Shown one piece after another: positions 46,766 to 54,599 of a stretch of 64,000 nucleotides of DNA (position 1 is its first letter; the number at the start of each line of letters is the position of its first letter). The notes under the pieces are model-generated. The model saw nothing but the letters and a program-made list of their open reading frames with translations. It had not been told where the DNA came from and did no database searches. This DNA is from Georgenia sp. EYE_87 (lineage in GTDB: Bacteria > Actinomycetota > Actinomycetes > Actinomycetales > Actinomycetaceae). The position numbers were made by a program, and so were the translations under genes. The DNA lies in contig NZ_JAHXNL010000002.1 of NCBI RefSeq assembly GCF_023148685.1, positions 186,001-250,000 of the forward strand, written 5' to 3'.

Positions 46766-47434
46766 TCAGGGCCGGTGAGCGAAGGTCTCCAGCAGCCCCG
46801 AGTCGCCGCTGACGATCAGCAGGTCGTCCGCGCCGACGCGGGTGGTAGGGGTGGCGTACTCGAACGGCTCGCCCGGCGGCTTCACCCCGATGACGGTGAC
46901 GCCGTACTTCTCCCGGACCCTCGACTCCTCGAGCGTGAAGCCCTGCGTCTCGCGCGGAGGGCGCATCTTGACGATCGTGAAGCCGTCCTCCATCTCGATG
47001 TAGTCGAGCATGCGCCCGGAGACCATGTGGGCCACGCGCGCCCCGGCGTCGTACTCCGGGTAGACGACGTGGTGGGCGCCGATGCGCCGCAGGATGCGTC
47101 CGTGCTCGGCGCTGATCGCCTTGGCCCAGATCTGCGGGATCTCGAGGTCGACGAGGTTCGCGGTGATCAGCACCGAGGCCTCCAGCGAGGTGCCGACGCC
47201 GACCACGGCCACCTGGAACTCCTCGGCACCGAGCTGCTCGAGGGCGTCGGGGTTGGAGGCGTCGGCCTCCACCAGCGGAAGCCGGTGGGACCACTGCTGG
47301 ACGAGGTCCGGGTCCCGCTCGACGGCGAGCACCTCGCGCCCCAGCTTCTCCAGGGTCGCGGCCAGGGCCGCGCCGAACCGGCCCAGGCCGATCACCAGGA
47401 CCCCGGTGTCCCGGGACACCTGCCTCTCACTCAT
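46766..47434 (-). CDS. trkA: potassium uptake regulatory subunit TrkA/KtrA
   Basis: 222-residue cytoplasmic RCK protein that gates the TrkH/KtrB channel. N-terminal Rossmann domain with GLGRFGAAL (residues 16-24) and acidic VERD that selects nucleotide; C-terminal RCK_C domain (about 140-222) with FTLEESRVREKYGVTVIGV. Single RCK unit, the KtrA type. ATG at 47434 has AAGGAG five bases upstream; its partner is encoded 22 bases upstream. Confidence 0.93.
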   Translation of the reverse strand: MSERQVSRDTGVLVIGLGRFGAALAATLEKLGREVLAVERDPDLVQQWSHRLPLVEADASNPDALEQLGAEEFQVAVVGVGTSLEASVLITANLVDLEIPQIWAKAISAEHGRILRRIGAHHVVYPEYDAGARVAHMVSGRMLDYIEMEDGFTIVKMRPPRETQGFTLEESRVREKYGVTVIGVKPPGEPFEYATPTTRVGADDLLIVSGDSGLLETFAHRP

Positions 47435-47456
47435 CAGAACTCCTTAGCTGTCCCGG

Positions 47457-48854
47457 TCAGCCGATGACCGGGCGTTCGTTGGGCATGCGGATGACCCGGC
47501 GCCGTTCCCGGAGCGCAAGGGCGGCCGCCATGGTCATGGTGCCGGTGCGGCCGGCGAACATGAGCGCACTGAGCACGTACTTGCCGCTGTCGGGCAGGTC
47601 GGGCGTGATGCCGGTGCTGAGGCCGACCGTGGCGAACGCCGAGATCACCTCGAAGAGGACCACGTCGAGCTGGAAGTCGGTGAGCGTGAGGATGGCCAGC
47701 GTCGCGACGCCCACCAGGGTCGAGCCGAGGAAGGCCACGGACACCGCGAGCCGCACCGTGGAGGAGCCGATCCGTCGGCCGAACGCCTCGACGTCCCGGT
47801 CGCCCCGGGCCTCGGCGACGATCGCGAGGACGAGCACCGCGAAGGTGGTGACCTTGATGCCGCCCGCGGTCGACGCCGAGCCGCCGCCGACGAACATCAG
47901 CGCGTCCGTGAGGAACCACGTGGCCTCGCGCATCTCGCCCACGTCGAGGGTGGCGAGTCCGGAGGAGCGGGGGTTGAGGGCGTGCACCAGGCTCGCGAGG
48001 ATCTTCGCGTCGAAGGAGAGCGGGGCGAGGGTGCGCTCGTTGGTCCACTCGAAGAGCGCGAACGCCAGGAACGACCCGAGCGCCAGCAGGCCGTAGGTGG
48101 CCAGGCTGAGCTTGGTGTGCAGGCTCCACCGGGTCCAGGGCGGACGGCGGTGCCGGCGCCGCCAGCTGCGTGCGACGTCGAGGATGACCGGGAAGCCGAT
48201 CGCGCCGACGAAGGTGCCCACGACGATGGGCAGGCTGAACCACCAGTCGCCCACGAACGGCTCGAGCCCGCCGTCGATGATCACGAACCCGGCGTTGTTG
48301 AAGATGCTCAGCGCCATGAACAGCCCGTGCCACAGCGCCGTCCCGACGGGCTCGCCGAGCGTGAGGAAGCGGGGCACGAGCACGACGGTCAGGACCGCCT
48401 CGATGACCAACGAGGCGACGACGACGGCACGGATGAGGGAGCCGACCTCGCCGAGCCGCGTCGTCTTGGTCTCGGAGGCCGCGAGCATCCGCTGGGTCAG
48501 CCCGATGCGGCGCGAGACCGCCAGGCCGAGGATCGAGGCGAGCGTCATCACGCCAAGCCCGCCGATCTTGATGCCGACGAGGATGACGACCTGGCCGAAG
48601 GTGGACCAGTAGCTCGCCGTGTCGACCGTGACCAGGCCGGTCACGCACACGGCGGAGGTCGCGGTGAACAGCGCGTCGGCGAACGGGGCGCGGTCCCCGC
48701 TCGCCGTCGCGGCAGGGAGCGAGAGGAGTGCCGTGAAGATCGCGATGATGGAGGCGAAGACCATCAGCGCCAGACGAGCGGGGGAGTTGCGGGCGACGTG
48801 GTCGACCCAGTCCCGGCCCGCCTCGAGCACGCCGGAGGTTCGTGTCGGCTGCAC
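47457..48854 (-). CDS. trkH: potassium transporter membrane subunit TrkH/KtrB
   Basis: Potassium channel-like subunit, 465 residues, four M1-P-M2 repeats. Selectivity-filter loops are visible as AVCVTGLVTVD, IFNNAGFVI, GGGSASTAGGIKVTT and ATVGLSTGIT, each with the key glycine. The GIKIGGLGVMTLAS stretch is typical of KtrB. GTG at 48854 has GGGAGGA four bases upstream. Works with the adjacent RCK protein, probably coupled to sodium. Confidence 0.94.
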   Translation of the reverse strand: MQPTRTSGVLEAGRDWVDHVARNSPARLALMVFASIIAIFTALLSLPAATASGDRAPFADALFTATSAVCVTGLVTVDTASYWSTFGQVVILVGIKIGGLGVMTLASILGLAVSRRIGLTQRMLAASETKTTRLGEVGSLIRAVVVASLVIEAVLTVVLVPRFLTLGEPVGTALWHGLFMALSIFNNAGFVIIDGGLEPFVGDWWFSLPIVVGTFVGAIGFPVILDVARSWRRRHRRPPWTRWSLHTKLSLATYGLLALGSFLAFALFEWTNERTLAPLSFDAKILASLVHALNPRSSGLATLDVGEMREATWFLTDALMFVGGGSASTAGGIKVTTFAVLVLAIVAEARGDRDVEAFGRRIGSSTVRLAVSVAFLGSTLVGVATLAILTLTDFQLDVVLFEVISAFATVGLSTGITPDLPDSGKYVLSALMFAGRTGTMTMAAALALRERRRVIRMPNERPVIG

Positions 48855-48960
48855 GCATCCTCCCGATCGTCGTCGCCCGCGTCCCGCTCAGGTCGGGAAC
48901 ACTCTGGCACGGCGCGGACGCCGACGCCGCGGCACGGCCCGGTGCGTCGGCCCCGGGGAC

Positions 48961-48966
48961 TACGGT
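48961..48966 (+). promoter_or_regulatory. -10 box for leaderless acuC transcript
   Basis: TACGGT ends seven bases before the ATG at 48974. Confidence 0.55.
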
Positions 48967-48973
48967 GAAACCC

Positions 48974-50152
48974 ATGTCAGCGACGGTGATGGTCTGGTCG
49001 GAGGATCTGGTCGGCTACGACTTCGGCGCCGGCCACCCGATGGCGCCGGTCCGTCTGGTCCTCACCTACGAGCTGCTCTCCGACCTCGGAGTGCTCGTCG
49101 CCCCCGGCCTGAGTCTCGTGCCTGCGCCCGTGGCCTCCGACGCCGAGCTCGAGCTGGTGCACACCGCCGACTACGTGGCCGCCGTTCGCGAGGCGGAGGA
49201 GGACGGCCGGCCGCGGCCGGAGCGGGGGCTCGGCGACGGCGACACCCCGGTCTTCGGCCGGGTCCACACCGCGTCCGCACGAATCGTGGGCTCGACCCTT
49301 GCGGCGGCACGGGCGGTCTGGAACGGGGACGCGCCCCGGGCAGTGAGTCTGGCCGGCGGCATGCACCACGCCATGGCGCAACGGGCCTCGGGGTTCTGCG
49401 TCTACAACGACGTCTCGGTCGCGATCGCCTGGCTCCTGCAGGCGGGGGCGCGGCGGGTCGCCTACGTCGACCTCGACGCCCACCACGGCGACGGCGTCGA
49501 GCGGGCGTTCTGGGACGACGACCGGGTCCTCACGGTGTCGGTGCACCAGCACCCCGGCAGCCTGTTCCCGGGGACGGGCTACCCGCAGGACGTCGGGTCG
49601 GCAGCCGCGCGCGGCACGGCGGTGAACGTGGCGCTGCCGCCGCACACGGCCGACGCCGGATGGCTGCGTGCCGTCGAGGCGCTGGCCGTGCCGATGGTGC
49701 GCGCGCACGCGCCGGACGTGCTGGTCACGCAGCACGGCTGCGACTGTCACCGCGACGACCCGCTCGCCGAGCTCGACGTGTCCGTCGACGCTCAGCGGCG
49801 GTCCGCGATGCTCATGGCAGAGCTGGCCGACACCTACGCCGGCGGCCGCTGGGTCGCCACCGGAGGGGGCGGGTACGAGGTGGTCGGGGTCGTGCCCCGC
49901 GCCTGGTCGCACCTCGTCGCCGTCGCCGCGGGCTGCCCGGTCGACCCCAGGACGCCCGTGCCGGAGTCCTGGCGGACGATGGTGCACGACCTGGCGGACG
50001 TGACGGGTCCGCTGACGATGTCCGACGGCGGCGACCCGAAGATCAGACGGTTCACCGACGGCTACAACCCCGACGACGAGGTTGACCGGGCGATCATGGC
50101 CACCCGGCAGGCCGTCTTCCCTTGGCACGGGCTGGATCCCTACCTGGACTGA
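48974..50152 (+). CDS. acuC: acetoin utilization protein AcuC (histone deacetylase family)
   Basis: Zinc-dependent protein deacetylase of the arginase-deacetylase superfamily, 392 residues. Active-site features: GGMHHAMAQRASGFCVYND (His-His pair), YVDLDAHHGDGVERAF (metal-binding Asp and His), SVHQHPGSLFPGTG, and TGGGGYEV near the C-terminus. AcuC is known in other bacteria to deacetylate acetyl-CoA synthetase; the target here is not visible. ATG at 48974 is supported by a leaderless -10 box. Divergent from trkH. Confidence 0.92.
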   Translation: MSATVMVWSEDLVGYDFGAGHPMAPVRLVLTYELLSDLGVLVAPGLSLVPAPVASDAELELVHTADYVAAVREAEEDGRPRPERGLGDGDTPVFGRVHTASARIVGSTLAAARAVWNGDAPRAVSLAGGMHHAMAQRASGFCVYNDVSVAIAWLLQAGARRVAYVDLDAHHGDGVERAFWDDDRVLTVSVHQHPGSLFPGTGYPQDVGSAAARGTAVNVALPPHTADAGWLRAVEALAVPMVRAHAPDVLVTQHGCDCHRDDPLAELDVSVDAQRRSAMLMAELADTYAGGRWVATGGGGYEVVGVVPRAWSHLVAVAAGCPVDPRTPVPESWRTMVHDLADVTGPLTMSDGGDPKIRRFTDGYNPDDEVDRAIMATRQAVFPWHGLDPYLD

Positions 50153-50327
50153 CCGCAGGGCGGGGCCGGGGGCGTGAGCTTTCGAAGCCGCTCGTGGGTG
50201 GCCGCAGGCGGGCGGCGACGGCCCCGGGGGTCGAGGGGAGGGTGGCGGCACGCACGAGGCGCCATGTGGACGGGAACCGGCGGCCCACTCGCCGGCCGAA
50301 GCATTTCCGCCCGGGCGCAGTTACCCC

Positions 50328-50333
50328 TATATT
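50328..50333 (+). promoter_or_regulatory. -10 box upstream of the HTH gene
   Basis: TATATT, the most AT-rich hexamer in the area, ending six bases before the ATG at 50340. TTTCCG lies 18 bases further upstream as a weak -35. Confidence 0.6.
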
Positions 50334-50339
50334 TCGTCC

Positions 50340-50603
50340 ATGGAGTGGCCGCCCTCGCCTGGGTGGTACCGACGAGAACGGGTGGACATGGCCGAGCAGC
50401 TGGGAGCGCCGCGGTTCCTCACCGTCGCCGAGGTCGCCGAGCTCATGCGGGTGTCCAAGATGACGGTCTACCGCATGGTGCACTCGGGGGAGATCCCCGC
50501 GGTGCGGATGGGCCGCTCGTTCCGTGTGCCGGAGGCCGCCGTCGAGAAGATGATCTCCGAGGGCCTCGGCGACGAGTGGGGCGCCGTCGGAAACGCCCGT
50601 TAG
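50340..50603 (+). CDS. small helix-turn-helix DNA-binding protein (BldC/excisionase-like)
   Basis: 87 residues with a MerR-like winged helix: RFLTVAEVAELMRVSKMTVYRMVHSGEIPAVRMGRSFRVPEAAVEKM. This matches the small actinobacterial regulator found just before the bS22 gene in many genomes, as here. ATG at 50340 fits a leaderless transcript; ATG at 50388 (MAEQLGAPRF) is the alternative and matches relatives about as well. Targets are unknown. Confidence 0.88.
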   Translation: MEWPPSPGWYRRERVDMAEQLGAPRFLTVAEVAELMRVSKMTVYRMVHSGEIPAVRMGRSFRVPEAAVEKMISEGLGDEWGAVGNAR

Positions 50604-50624
50604 GGCGCTCGGCGCCCGAGCGGG

Positions 50625-50630
50625 TAGACT
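50625..50630 (+). promoter_or_regulatory. Candidate -10 box for bS22
   Basis: TAGACT, 73 bases before the bS22 ATG. Confidence 0.45.
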
Positions 50631-50703
50631 CACCCTGTTCTGCAGGCGGCCGGCGGCCGCGTGCTGCTGACGTTCCGCCCCCGATCATCAGTGAGGTCCC
50701 CTT

Positions 50704-50802
50704 ATGGGCTCGGTCATCAAGAAGCGCCGTAAGCGCATGTCGAAGAAGAAGCACCGCAAGCTGCTTCGGAAGACGCGTCACCAGCGTCGCAACAAGAAGT
50801 GA
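50704..50802 (+). CDS. small ribosomal subunit protein bS22 (AURKAIP1/COX24 domain)
   Basis: A 32-residue, extremely basic protein beginning [20 protein letters not shown] and ending QRRNKK. It matches the actinobacterial small-subunit protein bS22, related to the mitochondrial AURKAIP1/COX24 domain. ATG at 50704 has GTGAGG seven bases upstream. It is too short for most gene finders. The position behind the small HTH gene is conserved in actinobacteria. Two hairpins follow the stop. Confidence 0.93.
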   Translation: MGSVIKKRRKRMSKKKHRKLLRKTRHQRRNKK

Positions 50803-50807
50803 CGTCG

Positions 50808-50859
50808 GCGCCCGCTCGTCGGGCGCGCTGACCCCAGGCCCGGCCACCGCGCCGGGCCT
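50808..50859. terminator. Two hairpins after bS22
   Basis: First hairpin GCGCCCG/CGGGCGC (50808-50826, five-base loop); second AGGCCCGGC/GCCGGGCCT (50836-50859, six-base loop). They separate bS22 from the convergent HAD gene. Confidence 0.7.
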
Positions 50860-50874
50860 GAGTCGTGCCGGGAC

Positions 50875-51714
50875 TCAGACGCCCGCGCGCGAGCGCAGCT
50901 GGCGCACGACCGCCCGCACGACGACGGTCGTCGCCCACGCCGCGCCCGCCCAGCGGGCCGACCGCGCCCCGGTGCGCAGGTCCTCCCGCATCGACCGGCG
51001 CCGGCTTCGGAAGTCCCGGACCGGCCACCCCGCCGTGCCGGCGTGCGCCCGCAGGCGTGGCTCGGGGTTGATGGCGCACGGGTGGCCGACGGCGGAGAGG
51101 AGCGGCACGTCGTTGATCGAGTCGCCGTAGGCGTAGGAGACGGCCAGGTCGAGCCCACGGTCGGCGGCGAGCTTGCGCACCGCGATCTCCTTGCCGGCGC
51201 CGTGGAGCATGGTGCCCTCGAGGCGCCCCGTGTAGTACCCGTCGACGGCCTCGACGCGGGTGCCGAGCGCTCCCGTGGCGCCGAGCCGACGGGCGAGCAG
51301 GTCCGAGATCTCCGTGGGGGTCGCGGTGATCAGCCACACCTCGTGGCCGGCGGCGAGGTGCGCGTTGAGCAGGGCGCGGGTGCCGGGGAAGATCCGCAGG
51401 TCGAGGACCTCGTCGTAGACGTCCTCGCCGATCGAGATGATCTCGGCAACGGACCGGCCGATCATCAGGCGCAGCGCGCGCTCCTTGATGGCGGCGATGC
51501 GGCGAAGGTTCTCGCCGTAGAGGGCGTACGCGACCGAGTGGCGGACGGCGAAGAGGATGTCACGCATGCCGAAGAACTGACGACGGTGCAGCTCGCGGGC
51601 GAGGTGGTAGGCGCTCGCACCGCGGACGATCGTGTTGTCGACGTCGAAGAAGGCCGCCGCACGCGCCTGGCCTGCGGGCGCCTCCGCCCGCGCGGGCTCC
51701 TCGGTTGCCTCCAC
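50875..51714 (-). CDS. HAD-IB family phosphatase
   Basis: 279-residue haloacid dehalogenase-type hydrolase of the SerB/CicA-like subfamily IB. The nucleophile motif is FFDVDNTIVRGAS (first Asp catalytic), motif II is in VWLITATPTEIS and motif III/IV SYAYGDSINDVPLLSAVGHP. A helical cap lies between. A C-terminal basic stretch (SRRRSMREDLRTG) and Ala/Val-rich end suggest membrane or lipid proximity. Substrate unknown. The GTG at 51714 is supported by a leaderless TACGCT box seven bases upstream; further upstream the frame runs through a 28-base repeat and cannot be coding. Confidence 0.85.
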   Translation of the reverse strand: MEATEEPARAEAPAGQARAAAFFDVDNTIVRGASAYHLARELHRRQFFGMRDILFAVRHSVAYALYGENLRRIAAIKERALRLMIGRSVAEIISIGEDVYDEVLDLRIFPGTRALLNAHLAAGHEVWLITATPTEISDLLARRLGATGALGTRVEAVDGYYTGRLEGTMLHGAGKEIAVRKLAADRGLDLAVSYAYGDSINDVPLLSAVGHPCAINPEPRLRAHAGTAGWPVRDFRSRRRSMREDLRTGARSARWAGAAWATTVVVRAVVRQLRSRAGV

Positions 51715-51721
51715 CTGCGCC

Positions 51722-51727
51722 AGCGTA
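51722..51727 (-). promoter_or_regulatory. -10 box for leaderless HAD transcript
   Basis: TACGCT on the minus strand ends seven bases before the GTG at 51714. Confidence 0.55.
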
Positions 51728-51784
51728 GCCGGGGGTGCACCGGAGGGCCGGGCAGGCCCGCGCTCGACGGGGCGGCGCCGACGG

Positions 51785-51924
51785 GGTGCTGCACCGAGCC
51801 GGTCGGTGTCCGGGTGCTGCGCCGAGCCGGTCGGTGTCCGGGTGCTGCGCCGAGCCGGTCGGTGTCCGGGTGCTGCATCGGGCCGGTCGGTGTCCGGGTG
51901 CTGCACCGGGCCGGTCGGCGACCG
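51785..51924. repeat. 28-base tandem repeat, five copies
   Basis: Copies begin at 51785, 51813, 51841, 51869 and 51897, with GGTGCTGC at each start and CCGGTCGGTGTCCG in most. The last copy is degenerate. The unit is not a multiple of three, so it is not coding. It lies in the 375-base divergent spacer 51715-52089 between the HAD and glutaredoxin genes; the rest of that spacer holds their two -10 boxes and nothing else recognisable. Confidence 0.95.
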
Positions 51925-52077
51925 GGCACGCACGCAGGGGAGCCCGGTGTCGTCCGCTGTCCGGTCTGTGACGCTTGTGCCCCGTTGGTGCGGGACAGAG
52001 GTGTCACATGTCGGCCACAGGTGCGCCATGGCCGGGGTCCTCTGAGCACTAGCAGCCGGCGCTGCCGGGTGCCGACG

Positions 52078-52083
52078 TACCCT
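52078..52083 (+). promoter_or_regulatory. -10 box for leaderless glutaredoxin transcript
   Basis: TACCCT ends six bases before the ATG at 52090. Confidence 0.65.
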
Positions 52084-52089
52084 CGGGGC

Positions 52090-52347
52090 ATGACCGATTC
52101 CCACGCTCCCACCGCCGCGCGCGTCGTGCTCTACGGCCGCGCGGGCTGCCACCTGTGCGACCAGGCCCGCACCATGCTCGAGCGGGTGCGGGAGGACGCC
52201 GGCGAGGCGTTCGTCGAGGTCGACATCGACACCGACGACGCCCTGCGCGAGCAGTACGGCGAGCTCGTCCCGGTGGTCACCGTCGACGGCGTGCAGCAGG
52301 GCTACTGGCGCATCGATGCGGCCCGGGTGCGCGCGGCGCTGGCCTGA
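52090..52347 (+). CDS. glutaredoxin family protein
   Basis: 85-residue thioredoxin-fold protein with the redox motif CHLC (VVLYGRAGCHLCDQARTML, Cys near 20 and 23) and a cis-Pro region VPVVTVDG. It belongs to the small DUF836-like glutaredoxin group; the reductant and target are unknown. ATG at 52090 is supported by a leaderless -10 box. Followed by a 210-base spacer with a strong terminator. Confidence 0.88.
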   Translation: MTDSHAPTAARVVLYGRAGCHLCDQARTMLERVREDAGEAFVEVDIDTDDALREQYGELVPVVTVDGVQQGYWRIDAARVRAALA

Positions 52348-52473
52348 GAGGACGACGGCAGCGCCTGTTTCCGGCGCCTCCAGGAGAGATCGGCGACCTC
52401 GCCTCTCCGGGGCGCTCGCCTGAGAGGGCGACGACGTCGCCGCACGCCTCTGCGCGGAGCCGACCGGACAGAA

Positions 52474-52508
52474 CGACGGCGGCACCTGGGGGAGAGGTGC
52501 CGCCGTCG
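52474..52508. terminator. Bidirectional hairpin terminator
   Basis: Perfect 14-base-pair stem (52474-52487 with 52495-52508) with a seven-base loop, between the convergent glutaredoxin and YceI genes. The spacer upstream of it holds two similar CTGAGAGG-C-GACG stretches and nothing else clear. Confidence 0.85.
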
Positions 52509-52557
52509 CGGTCGTGGGGGCGGGTTCCGCCCGGGTGCCGCCGGAGCGGCGGGTGGG

Positions 52558-53097
52558 TCAGGCGTCCTTGGGGGTGGCCTCGACCTCGAGAAGGATCTTG
52601 ACCTTGTCGCCGACCAGGACGCCGCCGGCCTCGAGGGCCGCGTTCCAGGTCAGGCCGAACTCCTTGCGGGAGATCTCGGTGTTCGCGGAGAAGCCGATGC
52701 GCTTGGAGCCGAACGGGTCGGTCACGGCGCCGTTGTACTCCACGTCCAGGCTGACCGGCTTGGTCACGCCGTTGATGGTGAGGTCGCCCTTGAGGCTGAA
52801 GTCCTCGCCGTCGCCCTCCAGGCCGCCGGTGACGAAGGTCCAGGTCGGCTTGTTCTCGGCGTCCCAGAAGTCGGCGGAGCGCAGGTGGCCGTCGCGGTTG
52901 GCGTCGCCGGTGTTGATGGAGGAGGCGTCGATGGTGACGATCGCGGAGGACGCGGCGAGGTCGTCGGCCACGACGATCTGGCCCTCGAACTTCTCGAACT
53001 TGCCGCGCACCTTGGAGATGCCGGCGTGGCGGACGGTGAAGCCCACCTCGGTGTGGGACGGGTCGATGACGTAGGTGCCAGCGGGGATGCTGCTCAT
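52558..53097 (-). CDS. YceI family protein
   Basis: 179-residue lipocalin-like protein of the YceI family, which binds polyprenyl chains in structurally known members. Typical blocks: GTYVIDPSHTEVGFTVRHAGISKVRGKF (split here), IDASSINTGDANRDGHLRSADFW and GDLTINGVTKPVSLDV. No signal peptide, so it is cytoplasmic, unlike the E. coli protein. ATG at 53097 has GGAGGA eight bases upstream. It is divergent from a MarR gene with a shared palindromic site, so it is probably controlled by that regulator. Confidence 0.92.
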   Translation of the reverse strand: MSSIPAGTYVIDPSHTEVGFTVRHAGISKVRGKFEKFEGQIVVADDLAASSAIVTIDASSINTGDANRDGHLRSADFWDAENKPTWTFVTGGLEGDGEDFSLKGDLTINGVTKPVSLDVEYNGAVTDPFGSKRIGFSANTEISRKEFGLTWNAALEAGGVLVGDKVKILLEVEATPKDA

Positions 53098-53150
53098 GAA
53101 AGCGGTCCTCCAAGGTCGGGGGTTCCCGGCCCTCGGACGAGGGCGAGAAG

Positions 53151-53174
53151 TAGTTGACGTTTGAACTATATACT
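53151..53174. promoter_or_regulatory. Likely MarR operator and overlapping promoters
   Basis: TAGTTGACGTTTGAACTA (53151-53168) has matching five-base arms. It is one of the few AT-rich stretches in the window. TATACT (53169-53174) could be the -10 for marR on the plus strand, and TATAGT (53170-53165) the -10 for yceI on the minus strand, so a bound regulator could block both. Confidence 0.6.
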
Positions 53175-53362
53175 CGGGGGGTCAGGGGCGCGCAAGGGGT
53201 AGAGCCAGGAGTTCTGGTGAACGAACGGTGACGCGCCTCACGTGCCCGGCCCTACGATTTCCGGAACGGCGAGGTGCTCCGCCTCCGCAGGATTCCCGAC
53301 GGACGCCGCGGCCCAGGGCTCAGCCAACGCGTCGCCCGGCGACGCCGAAAGAGGAAGTGAAC

Positions 53363-53848
53363 ATGCCCGCACCGACGTTCCCCGTCGTCACGCCGCGGTG
53401 GCTCGACGCCGACCAGCAGCGCGCCTGGCGCAGCTACCTGCGCGGCAGCGCCAGCCTGCAGGAGTCCATCAACCATGACCTCGAGCAGTCGGCCGGCATG
53501 TCGCTGAGCGAGTACGAGGTGCTCGTGCGGCTGTCGGAGGCGGAGGGGCGGACCCTCCGCATGTCGGTGCTGGCGGACGAGCTCGTGCACTCCAGGTCGC
53601 GGCTCACCCACACGATCCGGCGGATGGAGGCGGCCGGGCTCGTCGAGCGCTCGACGTGCGCGGAGGACCGCCGCGGGGTCAACGCCACCCTGACCGACGA
53701 GGGCTTCGCCCGCCTGGAGGCCGCCGCGCCGGGGCACGTGGAGTCCGTCCGCGCGCGGATGGTCGACCGTCTCACCCCGGAGCAGATGCGCGTGCTCGGC
53801 GAGATCATGTCCATCTTCGTGGAGGATGAGGAGACCGCCGCGTCATGA
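53363..53848 (+). CDS. MarR family transcriptional regulator
   Basis: 161 residues with a winged helix-turn-helix: MSLSEYEVLVRLSEAEGRTLRMSVLADEL, then SRSRLTHTIRRMEAAGLVERS (recognition helix) and the wing CAEDRRGVNATLTDEG. Members usually repress their own gene and a neighbour until a small ligand binds. The AT-rich palindrome upstream, shared with yceI, fits that model. ATG at 53363 has GAGGAAG eight bases upstream; the frame extends further up but is Pro/Arg-rich and unconserved. Confidence 0.91.
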   Translation: MPAPTFPVVTPRWLDADQQRAWRSYLRGSASLQESINHDLEQSAGMSLSEYEVLVRLSEAEGRTLRMSVLADELVHSRSRLTHTIRRMEAAGLVERSTCAEDRRGVNATLTDEGFARLEAAAPGHVESVRARMVDRLTPEQMRVLGEIMSIFVEDEETAAS

Positions 53849-53915
53849 CGTGAGCCTGGCCACCCGCGCCACCCCGGCGTGCGGTGACCGTGCCGGAGTT
53901 TGCGACACTGGGGAC

Positions 53916-54599
53916 ATGCAGCGAACGACCGTCCATCTGATGCGGCACGGCGAGGTGCACAACCCCGACGGCATCCTGTACGGGCGCCGCCCCGGCTACC
54001 GGCTGTCCGACCGCGGCCAGGAGATGGCCGCCCGGGTGGCCGACGTGCTGCACGGCGGCGGGCACGACGTCCGCCTCGTCGTGGCGTCCCCCCTGCAGCG
54101 GGCGCAGGAGACCGCACTCCCGACGGCCACCTCCTACGGTCTGGAGGTCGGGACCGACCCGCGGCTGATCGAGGCGACCAACCACTTCGAGGGTGTCGCC
54201 GTCAACGCCAACCGCATGGTGCTGGCCCACCCGCGCAACTGGCCCGCGTACACCAACCCGTTCCTGCCCAGCTGGGGCGAGCCGTACCGGGCGCAGATCC
54301 GCCGCATGCGCGACGCCGTCGCCGCGGTCCTGGACGAGGCCGCGGGTGGCGAGGCGCTCCTCGTGAGCCACCAGCTGCCGATCTGGGTGACCCGGCTGCA
54401 CCTCGAGCGTCGCCCCCTCGTCCACGACCCCCGCCGCCGGCAGTGCTCCCTCGCGTCGCTGACCTCCCTGACGTTCGAGGGGCGCCGCCTCGTGGGACTG
54501 AGCTACTGGGAGCCGGCGGGCGAGCTGCTGCTCGGCGCCACCGACATGGTGCCGGGCATGTCCGCGGCCGCCGAGAACGAGGGCGAGGAGGGCGAGTGA
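53916..54599 (+). CDS. histidine phosphatase (phosphoglycerate mutase-like)
   Basis: 227-residue phosphatase with the catalytic HLMRHGEVHNP (RHG, phosphohistidine) and the second His in LLVSHQLPIW. It belongs to the branch often named phosphoglycerate mutase but probably is a phosphatase of unknown substrate. ATG at 53916 with GACACT ending six bases upstream (weak leaderless layout). Its stop overlaps the next gene (GTGA), the first of the cytochrome c maturation set, a placement common in actinobacteria. Confidence 0.88.
   Translation: MQRTTVHLMRHGEVHNPDGILYGRRPGYRLSDRGQEMAARVADVLHGGGHDVRLVVASPLQRAQETALPTATSYGLEVGTDPRLIEATNHFEGVAVNANRMVLAHPRNWPAYTNPFLPSWGEPYRAQIRRMRDAVAAVLDEAAGGEALLVSHQLPIWVTRLHLERRPLVHDPRRRQCSLASLTSLTFEGRRLVGLSYWEPAGELLLGATDMVPGMSAAAENEGEEGE

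Noticed and set aside
51785-51924. 28-base repeats as a CRISPR array
   Set aside because: The unit length is right but copies are directly adjacent with no spacers, and there are no cas genes.
51715-52485. N-terminal extension of the HAD protein through the 28-base repeats
   Set aside because: The repeat unit is not a multiple of three, so successive copies are read in different frames; the leaderless -10 box places the start at 51714.
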